NCBI RefSeq assembly: GCF_047200635.1
Contig: NZ_JBJZOI010000004.1
Location: forward strand, 186,001 to 250,000
Length of the DNA stretch: 64,000 nucleotides
Source: Saccharopolyspora_C sp047200635
GTDB taxonomy: Bacteria > Actinomycetota > Actinomycetes > Mycobacteriales > Pseudonocardiaceae
Direction: 5' to 3'
Shown: positions 51,331 to 60,524 of the stretch, piece by piece
Position numbering within the stretch: position 1 is the first letter of the stretch
How the letters are laid out: every line of letters starts with the position of its first letter
Notes under the pieces: generated by a model
Databases searched by the model: none
Told to the model about the DNA's origin: nothing
What the model saw: the letters and a program-made list of their open reading frames with translations, nothing else
Made by a program: the position numbers and the translations under genes

Positions 51331-52947
51331 GCGGTTCCCCCAGGTGCGGTGGTGAGCGAGTGGTCGGCGGCGAGGGCCGCCGTGCTGCGGCGGCAGACCT
51401 TCCCGGTCGGTGCCAGCGGCAGCTCCGGCAGCACCAGCAGCAGTTCCGGCAGCTTGCGGCGCTCCAGGCCGCGCTGCGCCAGGAACGCGTTGAGCCCCGG
51501 CAGATCCGGAGCCGCCCCCCCCGGGGGCGACGCTGAGGCAGGCGCACAGGCGCTCGCCCAGGTCGGCGTCCGGCACCCCGACGCAGACCACGTCGAGCAC
51601 CGACGGGTGCGCGGCGATCTCGCGCTCGACCTCGGCCGGGCTGATGTGCCGGCCACCGCGCGAGACGACCAGCCGCAGCCTGCCGAGCACGTGCAGCCGG
51701 CCGTGCTCGTCGAACAGCCCGCGGTCGCCGCTGCGGACCCAGCCGTCCGCGGTGCGGTGCCGGGCGTCGAGCTCCGGGGCGGCGACGTAGCTCAGCGGGG
51801 TCATCGGCCCGCGGGCGAGGATCTCGCCGCTGGTGCCCGGGGGCACGTCGACGCCGCGCTCGTCGACCACGCGGAGTTCCGCGACGGAGGGGTCGGGCAG
51901 CCCCGCCCCGGGCTCGCCCGGGGTGCGCGCGGTGTGGCAGTTGATCCCGTCCGAGGAACCGTAGACGTTGATCACCCGTGCGCCGAGGCGCCGCTCGGCC
52001 GACCGCGCGGTCACCTCGGACAGCGGGGCCGAGCTGGACACCACGGCGACGAGGCTGGTGAGGTCCTCGCCCGGGATCGGCGGGCGGTCGGCGAGGCGGC
52101 GCAGCATCGTCGGCACCCCGAACAGGTGCCCCGGCCGGTGCCGGGTGACGAGCTCCAACGCGGAATCCGGGTCGAACCGGTCGGCGAGCACCGCGGTGGC
52201 ACCGAGCGCGGCGATCGCCACGTGGCTCACCAGCGAGCCGTAGGAGGACGACAGCGGCATCAGCACCAGCGCCCGCATCGGCCCCCCGGGCCGCGCGACC
52301 TCCGCCAGGGCGCGCACGTAGTTCGCCCGTCCGCCGGCCATCGCGTTGTGCGAGTAGGCGATCATCTTCGGCTCCGCCTCGGAGCCGGAGGTCACCAGGA
52401 TCCGCACCGGCGCCTCGGCGTCCACCGGCCGCGCCGCCCAGCCGCTCGCCGGGGCCGCGTCCAGCGAGCGCGCGCCGGACTCCCCGGCACCGAAGGTGAA
52501 CACCCACCGCAGGTGCGGCAGCGCGCGGGCACCGTCCGCGTCGCCCGGGTCGCCGAAGATCGCCGCGGTCGCGCGGGAGCGGCCGAGCAGACCGCGGGTG
52601 TCCCGGTCGCCCCGATCGGCGGGGTAGGCGAGCACGACACCGCCGACCGCCGCCACCGCGAGCTCGGAGACGACCAGCCGCCAGCCGTTGCGCATCCGCA
52701 GCCCGACGACGTCGCCGGGCGCGACGCCCGCCGCGTCCAGCGCCGCCGCGATCCGGTCCACCTCGCGATCCAGCGCGGCGTAGTCCAACGACCGCTCGGC
52801 GTCGATCACGGCGTCCTGCCCGGGGTGGGCGCGGGCCTGTTCGCGGAACAGCGCGTGCACGTCGCGGCCGGGGCAGTACCCGGCCCGCACCCACCGGGCC
52901 CGCAGCGCGGCGGGGACGAGGTCGCGGATCCTCGGCGTGGCGGTCAT
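51327..52947 (-). CDS. acyl-CoA synthetase / AMP-dependent ligase, frameshifted in a G8 tract
   Basis: ANL-superfamily ligase of about 540 aa once repaired. Visible are ALDREVDRIAAALDAAG near the start, the P-loop VTSGSEAEPKMIAYSH, VYGSSDG (A5), VRSGDRGLFDEHGRLHVLGR, and the C-terminal PLAPTGKVCRR with the catalytic Lys. At 51515-51522 eight C's on the plus strand (G8 on the coding strand) shift the frame; removing one G joins SVAPGG to AAPDLPGLNAFLAQRGL and restores the ending. The cause may be mutation, transcriptional slippage or sequencing error. ATG 52947 overlaps the CoA-transferase stop by 4 bp. It should activate a carboxylic acid for the cluster product. Confidence 0.8.
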
Positions 52948-54611
52948 GAGAACTCCCAGGGGGGCGGTGCGAAGCCGTGTCCGGTGCGGCCCAGCGCGGG
53001 AGCGAACCGCGCGTCGGCGACCAGCTCGCCCAGGTCCGCGCACACCGGGGTGAGGACGAGGTCCAGCGCCGCGCCCCGCGCCACCCAGGTCGCGGTCGGC
53101 TCCTCCCGGCAGCGCCGCGCGATCCGCTCCGGCGCGGCGCCGAACAGCGCGGTGGCGGCCTCCGGTGCCGTCGTCTCCGGCAGCACGGCGAAGCCGTCCG
53201 CGGTCCGGAGCGGACCGTCCCAGGGGCGCGGGCGGGCGCGAGCCGCCCGGGGGACGAGCCCGGCGGCGGAGAACAACGAGCTGTCCACCCGCGAGCCGGT
53301 GCCGGTGCGGATCCGGCGCAGCAGCGCCGCGAGCACGCCGTGCGCGCACACCAGCCCGCCGAGCACGTCGGTCAGCGTCAGCAGCGTGGGCGCCACCGGC
53401 TCACCGGCGGGCGTGAGCGCGGCGGCCAGCCCGCTGCCCGCCTGCACCAGGAAGTCCGTGCCCAGCGGCGGATCCGGGCCCGCGGCCGGATCCCAGCCGG
53501 CGGCCGCCGCGTACACCAGACCCGGCCGGGCGCGCGCCAGGTCGGTCGCGTCCAGCCCGAGCCGCGCGGCCCGGCCCGGGGCCCAGTTGTGCACGAAGAC
53601 CTCGGCTCCGGCCACCAGCTCCCGCAGCTCGCGGCGCCCGGCGGCGGACTTGATGTCCACCTCGACGGTCCGCTTGCCGTCGTTGAGCGCCCGGTAGCGG
53701 GCCGAGCAGGCACCGGCCATCGGTGGAACCCCGCGCATCGGATCCCCGCCCGGCGGCTCCACCCGGATCACCTCGGCGCCGAGCATCGCCAGCACCAACC
53801 CGGCGACCGGGCCCTGCACCCGGCGGGTGCACTCGACCGCGACGAGACCCGCCAGCGGCGCCGAACCCGGCCCCGGCAGCGCGGCGGACGCGGCTGCCGC
53901 GCCCGGCAGGGGAGAGCTCTCCCAGGCGGGGACCTCGCGGGGCGGCTCCGGATCGTGGCGGACCGCGAGCACGCTCACCCCGTGCGCGGCCGCCGCCGCG
54001 CGGACGGCCGCGAAGCGGGCCCGGCCCGCGACCTCGTGCAGCTCGGCGGGCAGCGCGCAGCGGGCCGTCGCGAACCGCTGCTGGAACGGGAACCAGCCCC
54101 GCGAGATCGCGCCGGTCCCGGCCCCCAACCGGAGCCAGAAGCCGAGCCAGGGTTCCGCGTCGAGCGTCTCCAGCTCGAACCTGATGCCGTCGGCGGACGT
54201 GAACGGCGGTCGCCGCCCCGCGCCCCCGGGGTGCGCGTCCGGTTCCCGGGCGGCCACCGCGAGGTACTGCCGCACGCCGAACAGCGCTGCCTGCGCCACC
54301 GAGGTCCGCACCCGTTCGACCCGGCCGCCGCGGGCGCGGGCGATGGCCGCGGCCAGTTCCCCGTGCGCCGCGAGCGCTCCGGCGAGCACCGAGGCGCCCG
54401 CCACGCCGAGCTCGCGCGGCCGCCCCGCCGCCCGGCCGTGCACCTGCATGATCCCGCAGGCGGCCTGCACCGCCACCTCGTCCGCCAGCGGCGCCCGCAC
54501 CGGGCCGGCCCAGCCGAGCTCGCACCGCGGGCTCCCGGCGGCGCCCAGGCGGTCCCGCACCAGCTCGGCGGTCCGCGGCCGCGCCGCCCGGAACACCGGA
54601 AGGGCGCTCAC
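52944..54611 (-). CDS. two-half class III CoA-transferase (CaiB/BaiF)-like protein lacking catalytic Asp
   Basis: 555 aa formed of two CoA-transferase-III-like halves. The second half (about 253-555) has the family opening LAGLVAVECTRRVQGPVAGL, then LGAEVIRVEPPGGDPMRG, ALNDGKRTVEVDIKSAAG and EVFVHNWAPG. The position of the catalytic aspartate, normally in a LLDA/QDA motif, reads LFSA (Ser448) here and VAQA (Gln107) in the first half. A covalent aspartyl-CoA mechanism is therefore unlikely, and a binding or other catalytic role is inferred. GTG 54611 overlaps the methyltransferase stop (GTGA); ATGA overlap with the next gene. Confidence 0.75.
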   Translation of the reverse strand: MSALPVFRAARPRTAELVRDRLGAAGSPRCELGWAGPVRAPLADEVAVQAACGIMQVHGRAAGRPRELGVAGASVLAGALAAHGELAAAIARARGGRVERVRTSVAQAALFGVRQYLAVAAREPDAHPGGAGRRPPFTSADGIRFELETLDAEPWLGFWLRLGAGTGAISRGWFPFQQRFATARCALPAELHEVAGRARFAAVRAAAAAHGVSVLAVRHDPEPPREVPAWESSPLPGAAAASAALPGPGSAPLAGLVAVECTRRVQGPVAGLVLAMLGAEVIRVEPPGGDPMRGVPPMAGACSARYRALNDGKRTVEVDIKSAAGRRELRELVAGAEVFVHNWAPGRAARLGLDATDLARARPGLVYAAAAGWDPAAGPDPPLGTDFLVQAGSGLAAALTPAGEPVAPTLLTLTDVLGGLVCAHGVLAALLRRIRTGTGSRVDSSLFSAAGLVPRAARARPRPWDGPLRTADGFAVLPETTAPEAATALFGAAPERIARRCREEPTATWVARGAALDLVLTPVCADLGELVADARFAPALGRTGHGFAPPPWEFS

Positions 54612-55423
54612 CGCGCGGGTTTCCGGCCGTGCACCGAGTACATCAGGCTCGAGGTCGCCCGGAAGTCCGGGTGCAGCATGACCTCCCGCACCCGGGTCAG
54701 CTCCGGCCCCGTCATGCCCGCCGCCAACAGCTGATCGCGCAGGTGCTCGGTGTGGTGGGCCAGCAACCGCAGGTCCGCCGAATCCCGGTGCCGCAGCTGC
54801 ACGTGCGGACGCGGATCGATGCCGGACAGCCCGGCCCGCCGCATCGCCAGCGGCACCCGGCGGCCCCAATCCGCGTCCACCCCGGCCGACCGCATCACGG
54901 TCGCCTTCGCCGCGAGGAACTTCTCGTACAGCCGCGCGGATTCCTCGTCCGGAGCCAGCAGCAGCGGCTCGTAGGAGGTGTCGAACTCGTCGATCTGCAA
55001 CCAGCCGCCCGGTCGCAACGCCCGCACCAGCTTCGCCAGCACCTCGTGCCGCTGCGGCAGGTGGCGCAGCACCAACCGGGCCAGCACCAGGTCGAACTCC
55101 CCGGCGGGCAGCGGGTCCGACACCACGTCGTGCGCGAGGACCTGGAGGCCGGGGCCCGGTCGCAGGCCAGGCCGCAGCTCGGTGGCCAGCACCGAACCCG
55201 TGGGCGCCACCCGGTCCGCGAGCCAGCGCGCGACCTGCCCGGAACCCGCACCGACCTCCAGGCAGCGCCACCCCGGGCCGACGCCGGTCTCCGCGAGCCG
55301 GGCCAGGGTGAGCGGATCGTGCGCGGCGGACAGGCAGCTGCGCTGCTCCTGCTCGCGGACCTGCTGGTCGTGGAAGACGTAACCGCTGCTCACCGCGGGC
55401 CAGCGCTGTTCGGGGGCGATCAC
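54608..55423 (-). CDS. class I SAM-dependent methyltransferase
   Basis: 271 aa. Motif I CLEVGAGSGQVARWLADRV (about 46-64), then SVLATELRPGL, LVLARLVLRHLPQRHEVLAK (motif IV region) and LRPGGWLQIDEFD (motif V/VI) match the UbiE/small-molecule methyltransferase group. It probably adds a methyl group to O, N or C of a pathway intermediate. GTG 55423 overlaps the ligase stop by 4 bp; GTG 55429 is also possible. It sits centrally in the leftward operon. Confidence 0.85.
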   Translation of the reverse strand: MIAPEQRWPAVSSGYVFHDQQVREQEQRSCLSAAHDPLTLARLAETGVGPGWRCLEVGAGSGQVARWLADRVAPTGSVLATELRPGLRPGPGLQVLAHDVVSDPLPAGEFDLVLARLVLRHLPQRHEVLAKLVRALRPGGWLQIDEFDTSYEPLLLAPDEESARLYEKFLAAKATVMRSAGVDADWGRRVPLAMRRAGLSGIDPRPHVQLRHRDSADLRLLAHHTEHLRDQLLAAGMTGPELTRVREVMLHPDFRATSSLMYSVHGRKPAR

Positions 55424-56994
55424 GTCCACCGCCCCGAACCGGAGGTCTCGGCGCTGCCGGTGAGCCGCTCCAGCAGCTGCGATCGCCGGACCTTCCCGGT
55501 GCCGGTGCGCGGCACCTGCTCCCAGGTCAGCACCACCGGCTCCCGCATCGGCGGCAGGCCGCGCACCGCGCGCCGCCACGCCCCGGAGGGCAACGCGCCG
55601 TCCGGGGTCACCACCACCGGCAGCGGGCGTTCGCCCGGCCGGGCCAGCACCACGCACTCCAGGGCGCTCGGCATCCGGTCCTCCAGCAGGTCCTCGGTGC
55701 GCAGGCAGCTGAGCCGGGGGGAGCGGTCCACCTCGCGGTCCAGCAGCGTGAGGTGACCGTCCCGGTGGTGCACTCCCAGGTCACCGGTGTTCCACCAGGG
55801 CCCGACCCGCTTCGCGTCCCAGCGCTCGGACTCGCCCCGGTAGTCCTGGCAGCGCGCGGCGGTGCGCACGAACACCAGGCCCGGGCGGCCGCGCGGCACC
55901 GGTTCGAAGGTGTCCGGGTCCACCACCCGCAACCGCGTTCGCCCCGGCACGGGCCACCCCAGGTTCCGCGCGGTGGACCCTCGGACACCGGTCAGCGAGC
56001 GCCGGGTGTGGAAGCGGAAGGTGAGCGGGCCGGTCTCGGTCTGCCCCCAGCCCTGCATCCACAGCGGACTCCGGTGCGCGGAGGCGTTCAGGAACGCGCG
56101 GATCGTCGGCGGGTGCACCGCGTCGTAGGTGCTGATGTACAGCCGCACCCGCCGGAACGGGTTGTCCAGCCGCCCGGTCAGCTGCCGGAACCGGACGTAC
56201 GCCGCGGGCAGCGCCTCCACGATCGTCGGCGGGTGCGCGCGCAGCACCGGATCGGCCCGGTCCGGGTCGTGGCCGCTGAGCACCACCAGGTCGCGGGGCG
56301 CGGTGCTCAGGGCCACCGCCGTCCAGCAGAAAGTCCGGCCGTGGGCGTAGGAGCTCGCGTTGGCCACCACGTCGTCCGGGCGGACCCCTATCTTCGGCAG
56401 CCGGGTGCACTCGAAGCGCGCCAGCTGCCCGATGATGGTGCGGGTGGAGTGCACGACGAGCTTCGGCACCCCGGTCGTCCCCGAGGTGTGGTGGACCACG
56501 AGCGGGTCGTCGTCCGGGCGCAGCTTCGGGGCCGGCGCGGCGCTGTTCCGGACCTCGTCGAGGGCGACCGCGCCGGGCGCCGACCCGTCGAGCAGCAGTG
56601 CGGTCCGGGCGGCCGAGACCAGGTCCAGCCCCTGCTCGGCGCAGCGCCGCACCAGGCCGCTCGTGGTGACCAGCACCCGCGCGTCCAGCCGCTTGAGCAG
56701 CTGCTCCAGGGCCGTCGTCGGCAGCTCCGCCGACAGCTGCGCGGGCACCGCCCCGATCCGCACCGCGGCGCAGGCGAGCAGGTCGTAGTCCCAGTGGTTG
56801 TCCTTGGCGATCGCGACCAGGTCCCCGCGCCCGGCCCCGGCGGCCGCCAGCCAGCCCGCGGCGGTGCGCACCAGCTCCGCCAGCTCCGGGACGGACCAGC
56901 TCGCGCCCCCGTCCGGCGCGATGTCGAACGGCCGGTCCAGCCGCACCGTCGTCGCGACGCCCCGCCGCGCGCACTCGTCGAACAGGACACCCAT
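55420..56994 (-). CDS. AMP-dependent acyl/aryl ligase (ANL superfamily)
   Basis: 524 aa. The adenylation landmarks are complete: VVHHTSGTTGVPKLVVHSTR (P-loop), GWGQTETGPLTFRF (A5), WWNTGDLGVHHRDGHLTLLD (A7), and C-terminal PRTGTGKVRRSQL with the catalytic Lys. The substrate pocket cannot be read reliably. Unlike the second ligase at 52947 it is intact, so it is the likely starter-acid activating enzyme of the cluster. ATG 56994 lies 1 bp after the stop of the upstream gene; a TTG at 57009 is rejected. Cytoplasmic. Confidence 0.88.
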   Translation of the reverse strand: MGVLFDECARRGVATTVRLDRPFDIAPDGGASWSVPELAELVRTAAGWLAAAGAGRGDLVAIAKDNHWDYDLLACAAVRIGAVPAQLSAELPTTALEQLLKRLDARVLVTTSGLVRRCAEQGLDLVSAARTALLLDGSAPGAVALDEVRNSAAPAPKLRPDDDPLVVHHTSGTTGVPKLVVHSTRTIIGQLARFECTRLPKIGVRPDDVVANASSYAHGRTFCWTAVALSTAPRDLVVLSGHDPDRADPVLRAHPPTIVEALPAAYVRFRQLTGRLDNPFRRVRLYISTYDAVHPPTIRAFLNASAHRSPLWMQGWGQTETGPLTFRFHTRRSLTGVRGSTARNLGWPVPGRTRLRVVDPDTFEPVPRGRPGLVFVRTAARCQDYRGESERWDAKRVGPWWNTGDLGVHHRDGHLTLLDREVDRSPRLSCLRTEDLLEDRMPSALECVVLARPGERPLPVVVTPDGALPSGAWRRAVRGLPPMREPVVLTWEQVPRTGTGKVRRSQLLERLTGSAETSGSGRWT

Positions 56995-56995
56995 G

Positions 56996-58366
56996 TCATG
57001 CGGTTTCAACGCGGCGGCTCCTCGCCTGGATCGGAATGCTCAACGGGGCGCGCAACCGGCTCAGCACCCGGGAGGCGGCCAGCGCGCCGGAACGCACCGC
57101 TCCCTCGCTGGCCGGGCGCAGCATCACCCAGTCCCCGGCGTAGTCGACGGGCCGCAGGCGCCGGGCCATGAACCGGGAGCGCAGCCCCAGCGCCGCCGGA
57201 GTGGCCTCCGGCAGGCCGAGCGGGTGCCGGTGCGCGAAGGTGCGCCGGGTCGCCGCCGCGAGCCCCGGCACGTAGTCGGCGGCCGCGGTGGCGAGCCGGG
57301 TGATCACGTCCTCGTCGGGCAGGTCCAGCAGCCGCGCGGTGGTCGCGGCGTTCGGCATCAGCGTGAGCAACCCCGCCCCGGCGGGGGTGCGGTCCGGGTG
57401 CTTCTGGTGGTCGAAGATGATCGCGGACAGCACGTCGTCCTCGGACTCCGGCGTGAGCAGCAGGTAGGGCGGCGGACCGTGGCGCGGCGCCAGCGGCCGG
57501 TCCAGCAGGCAGCTCACCTTCAGCGCCGGCGTGAACGTGCAGGCCCGGAGGAAGTCGGCCTCCACCTCCGGTGCCCCCGGGTGCAGCCGGGCGGCGACCG
57601 GGGCGGGTACGCACAGCAGCACCGCGCGGGCGGTCACGGTCTCCTCGCCGACGAGCAGCCGCGCGGCCTGGCCGGTGGAGACGACCTGGTGCACCCGGTG
57701 CCCGGTGCGCACGTCCAGCGTCGCGGCCAGCCGCCGCGCCAGCACGTCCATGCCGCCCCGGTAGGTCCGCCAGCCGGAGGCGTCGCCCACGGCCAGCAGC
57801 AGGGACAGCATCACCGCCGCGGCCGAGCGCTCGGTGTTCCAGCCGAAGAACGTCCCCACGACCGGTTGCAGCAGGTAGTCGTGCAGGTCGGGGTGGTAGG
57901 CGCGGGCGAACTCGGCGACCGTGGCGGCGCCGAGCGGGGTGCGTTCCGGGTCGTCGGTGTCGAACTCCCCGCGCCGCCGGGACAGCCACAGCTGGAACCG
58001 GGCCAGGTCCACCCGCGCCAGCGGGGAGAGCCCGGCGCCGGTGAGCAGCCCGCGCGCGTCGGCGACCCCGGCGTGCGGCCGACCGCCGCGCCACATCGCG
58101 ATCGGACTGCTGATCAACGGGACCTCGTGCTCACCGATCCCCAGCCGGGACAACAGCTCCCAGGTGGCGCGGTAGCCGCGCGGCGACAGCTGCTCGGCCC
58201 CGGCGTCGATCGTGTAGCCGTCGACGCGAACGCTCGCGGTCCGGCCGCCCACCTGCTCGGCCGCCTCGAAGACCCGGACGTCGAGCCCGGCGCGCGCCAG
58301 CTCGGTCGCCGCCGCCAGCCCCGCCATGCCCGCGCCGACCACGGCCACGTCCAGCTCCGGGCTCAT
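56996..58366 (-). CDS. FAD-dependent amine oxidase / protoporphyrinogen-oxidase-like enzyme
   Basis: 456 aa. It starts LDVAVVGAGMAGLAAATELA with an FAD Rossmann motif and FEAAEQVGGRTASVRVDGY, the second FAD contact; GRTASV is typical of amine oxidases, carotenoid desaturases and PPO. The C-terminal WVMLRPASEGAVRSGALAAS is the FAD-closing segment. The reaction could be desaturation or oxidation of an amine or isoprenoid; next to a UbiA enzyme an isoprenoid substrate is plausible. ATG 58366 overlaps the UbiA stop by 4 bp. Confidence 0.8.
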   Translation of the reverse strand: MSPELDVAVVGAGMAGLAAATELARAGLDVRVFEAAEQVGGRTASVRVDGYTIDAGAEQLSPRGYRATWELLSRLGIGEHEVPLISSPIAMWRGGRPHAGVADARGLLTGAGLSPLARVDLARFQLWLSRRRGEFDTDDPERTPLGAATVAEFARAYHPDLHDYLLQPVVGTFFGWNTERSAAAVMLSLLLAVGDASGWRTYRGGMDVLARRLAATLDVRTGHRVHQVVSTGQAARLLVGEETVTARAVLLCVPAPVAARLHPGAPEVEADFLRACTFTPALKVSCLLDRPLAPRHGPPPYLLLTPESEDDVLSAIIFDHQKHPDRTPAGAGLLTLMPNAATTARLLDLPDEDVITRLATAAADYVPGLAAATRRTFAHRHPLGLPEATPAALGLRSRFMARRLRPVDYAGDWVMLRPASEGAVRSGALAASRVLSRLRAPLSIPIQARSRRVETA

Positions 58367-59337
58367 CCCGCGAACCCCCCTCCGACGAGCAGGTTCGCCA
58401 GCACGAGCAGCGCCACGTGCACCCGGTGCACCCGGAACCCCAGCCTGCGGGCCCGCATGATGTCGCCGACCCGGAACCCGAGGTGGTACTGCCGGGCGCG
58501 CAGCGCGGTCCCCGGCAGCAGCAGCACCGCGAACCACCACGGCGCCACCCCGGTGAGCGAGGCGCCCAGCCCGAGCAGGAACTCGCCGGCGGAGAGCGCG
58601 CCGATGAACAGCGCGTTGCCGCGCTCCGTGGTCAGCGCGGCGACGGTCGGCCTGCCCACCGAGCGGTCGCCCACGACGTCGTTGGTGTTGGAGTAGACGC
58701 CGAACATGAGCGGCCCGAGGCCGAACAGCACCGCCTGCACCAGCGCGAAACCGGAGAACTCACCGGTCGCGAGCCCGTGCGGGACCAGCACCAGCGCGGT
58801 GCCGAGGGCGACCAGGTAGGCCTCCTGCAAGCCGTGGTAGCTGAGCTTGAGCCCGCAGGAGTACTGCAACGCCAGCACGTAGGTCAGCGCCAGCACCACC
58901 AGCGTCCACAGGGGACGGTGGGGGGCCGCGGCGACGGCGGCGGTCCACAGCACCGCCCCCGCCGCCGCGGCGAACCACCCGAACCGCAGCGCTTCCCGCT
59001 CGGTGAGCGTGCCCGCGATCAGCGGCTTGCGCAGCTTCCGGCGCAGCGGGTCGTTCGGCCCGTAGTTGGTGCCGTCGCTGCCGTCCCGGAACCCGGTCAC
59101 GTCGTCGAACGCGACGAGCGCGACGACCGTGCACACCTCGCCGAGCAGGAACAGCAGCAGCACCGGGATCGCGCCCGCCCCGGCGGCCGCCGGGAGCAGC
59201 GCGGCGGATCCGACCACCAGGATGCTCAGGTAGTAGTCGTAGACGTCGAGCTTGCCCAGCCGGGCGTAGCTGCGAGCCTTGCTCTCCGGCCTGCCGCTCC
59301 CGGCGTGCCCGGGCGCGGCGTGCAGGTCGCTGGTCAT
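58363..59337 (-). CDS. UbiA-superfamily prenyltransferase
   Basis: 324 aa with about eight or nine membrane helices. The two aspartate-rich motifs that hold Mg-diphosphate are recognisable: FDDVTGFRDGSDG (about 77-89) and NTNDVVGDRSVGRPT further on. UbiA enzymes transfer a prenyl chain from its diphosphate to an aromatic or other acceptor in the membrane. The first motif deviates from the usual NDxxDxxxD, so the acceptor may be unusual. ATG 59337 lies 44 bp after the DegT gene. It implies a lipid-linked or meroterpenoid product. Confidence 0.85.
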   Translation of the reverse strand: MTSDLHAAPGHAGSGRPESKARSYARLGKLDVYDYYLSILVVGSAALLPAAAGAGAIPVLLLFLLGEVCTVVALVAFDDVTGFRDGSDGTNYGPNDPLRRKLRKPLIAGTLTEREALRFGWFAAAAGAVLWTAAVAAAPHRPLWTLVVLALTYVLALQYSCGLKLSYHGLQEAYLVALGTALVLVPHGLATGEFSGFALVQAVLFGLGPLMFGVYSNTNDVVGDRSVGRPTVAALTTERGNALFIGALSAGEFLLGLGASLTGVAPWWFAVLLLPGTALRARQYHLGFRVGDIMRARRLGFRVHRVHVALLVLANLLVGGGFAG

Positions 59338-59381
59338 CGTGCGGAGGGCTCCTCGGTAGGCGGGACGGGGCGAGCCGGCCC

Positions 59382-60524
59382 TCAGGCGGGCTGGGGTCCG
59401 CGGCGGTGGCGGGCGAACTCGCACACGGCGTCGGCGATCCGGTCCACCTCGCCGTCGGTGAGGTGCGGGTACATCGGCAGCGCCAGGATCCGGGCGCTGG
59501 CCCGCTCCGCGTTCGGCCAGCGCTCCCCGACGGGCGCGCAGGGCAGGAACGCGGCCTGGTGCGGCAGCGCCAGCGGGTAGTAGACGTGCGAGCCGATGCC
59601 GTGCTCGGCGAGGTACTCGCGCAGCACGTCGCGCTCCTCGGCCTGCAGGCAGTAGACGTAGTGGCAGCGGCCGTCCCGCCCCGGCGGCGGCGCCAGCACT
59701 CCGCGGTCGGCCAGCGGGGCGAAGCGCTCGGTGTAGCGCTCGGCGATCTCGGCCCGGCGCGCGAGCCGGGCCGGGAACCCGGCGTAGCGGTAGCGCTGGA
59801 AGGCGGCCTGGATCTCGTCGAAGCGGCTGTTGGTGCCGATGACCCGGTGCACGAAGCGCTCCTGCTGGCCGTGGTTGCGCAGCATTCGCACCCGCTTGCC
59901 CAGCGCCGGGTTCCTGGTGACCACGGCCCCGCCCTCGCCGGGCATCCCGAAGGACTTGACCTGGACGAAGGAGTAGACCCCCGCCTCGCCCCACATCCCG
60001 GCGGGGGTGCCGTGCAGCACGGCGCCCTGGGCGACCGCGGAGTCCTCCAGCAGCCGCAGGTCGTGGCTCGCCGCCAGCTCGGTGAACCGGGGCATGTCGG
60101 CCATGACCGAGAACATGTGCGCGGGCAGCACCGCCTTGGTGCGGTGCGTGACCCGCCCGCGCGCCGACTCCGGGTCCAGGACCATCGTGCGCGGGTCGAC
60201 GTCGGCGAACACCGGGGTCGCCCCGACCCCGAGCACCGAGGAGGCCAGCGGCGCGCAGCCGAACGCGGGCACCACCACCTCGTCACCAGGACCGACGTCC
60301 ATCGCGCGCAGCACCAGCCCGAGCGCGGCGGTGCCGCTGCCGCAGGCGATCACGTCGGCCGCGCCGAGATCGGCCCGCAGCATCTCCTCGAATTCGCGGG
60401 TGTGCTCGCCCAGAATGAAATTCTGCCGGGAATCGCGGCCGATGTCCCGGATCACGTCGAGCATCACCTTGCGGTCGTGTTCGAAAAGGTCCGGCGGGAA
60501 GAACGGAATTTCGGAGCGCATCAT
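59382..60524 (-). CDS. DegT/DnrJ/EryC1/StrS-family PLP aminotransferase (second in operon)
   Basis: 380 aa. PLP lysine Lys190 in YSFVQVKSFGMPGEGGAVV and cofactor-binding Asp161 in LLEDSAVAQG; the N-terminal IACGSGTAALGLVLRAMDVG holds the phosphate-binding loop. The family makes amino sugars and aminocyclitols from keto precursors with glutamate or glutamine as donor. ATG 60524 follows GGGAGGCG and overlaps the upstream aminotransferase stop (ATGA). It is related to but clearly different from its neighbour, so two amination steps or two substrates are inferred. Confidence 0.9.
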   Translation of the reverse strand: MMRSEIPFFPPDLFEHDRKVMLDVIRDIGRDSRQNFILGEHTREFEEMLRADLGAADVIACGSGTAALGLVLRAMDVGPGDEVVVPAFGCAPLASSVLGVGATPVFADVDPRTMVLDPESARGRVTHRTKAVLPAHMFSVMADMPRFTELAASHDLRLLEDSAVAQGAVLHGTPAGMWGEAGVYSFVQVKSFGMPGEGGAVVTRNPALGKRVRMLRNHGQQERFVHRVIGTNSRFDEIQAAFQRYRYAGFPARLARRAEIAERYTERFAPLADRGVLAPPPGRDGRCHYVYCLQAEERDVLREYLAEHGIGSHVYYPLALPHQAAFLPCAPVGERWPNAERASARILALPMYPHLTDGEVDRIADAVCEFARHRRGPQPA

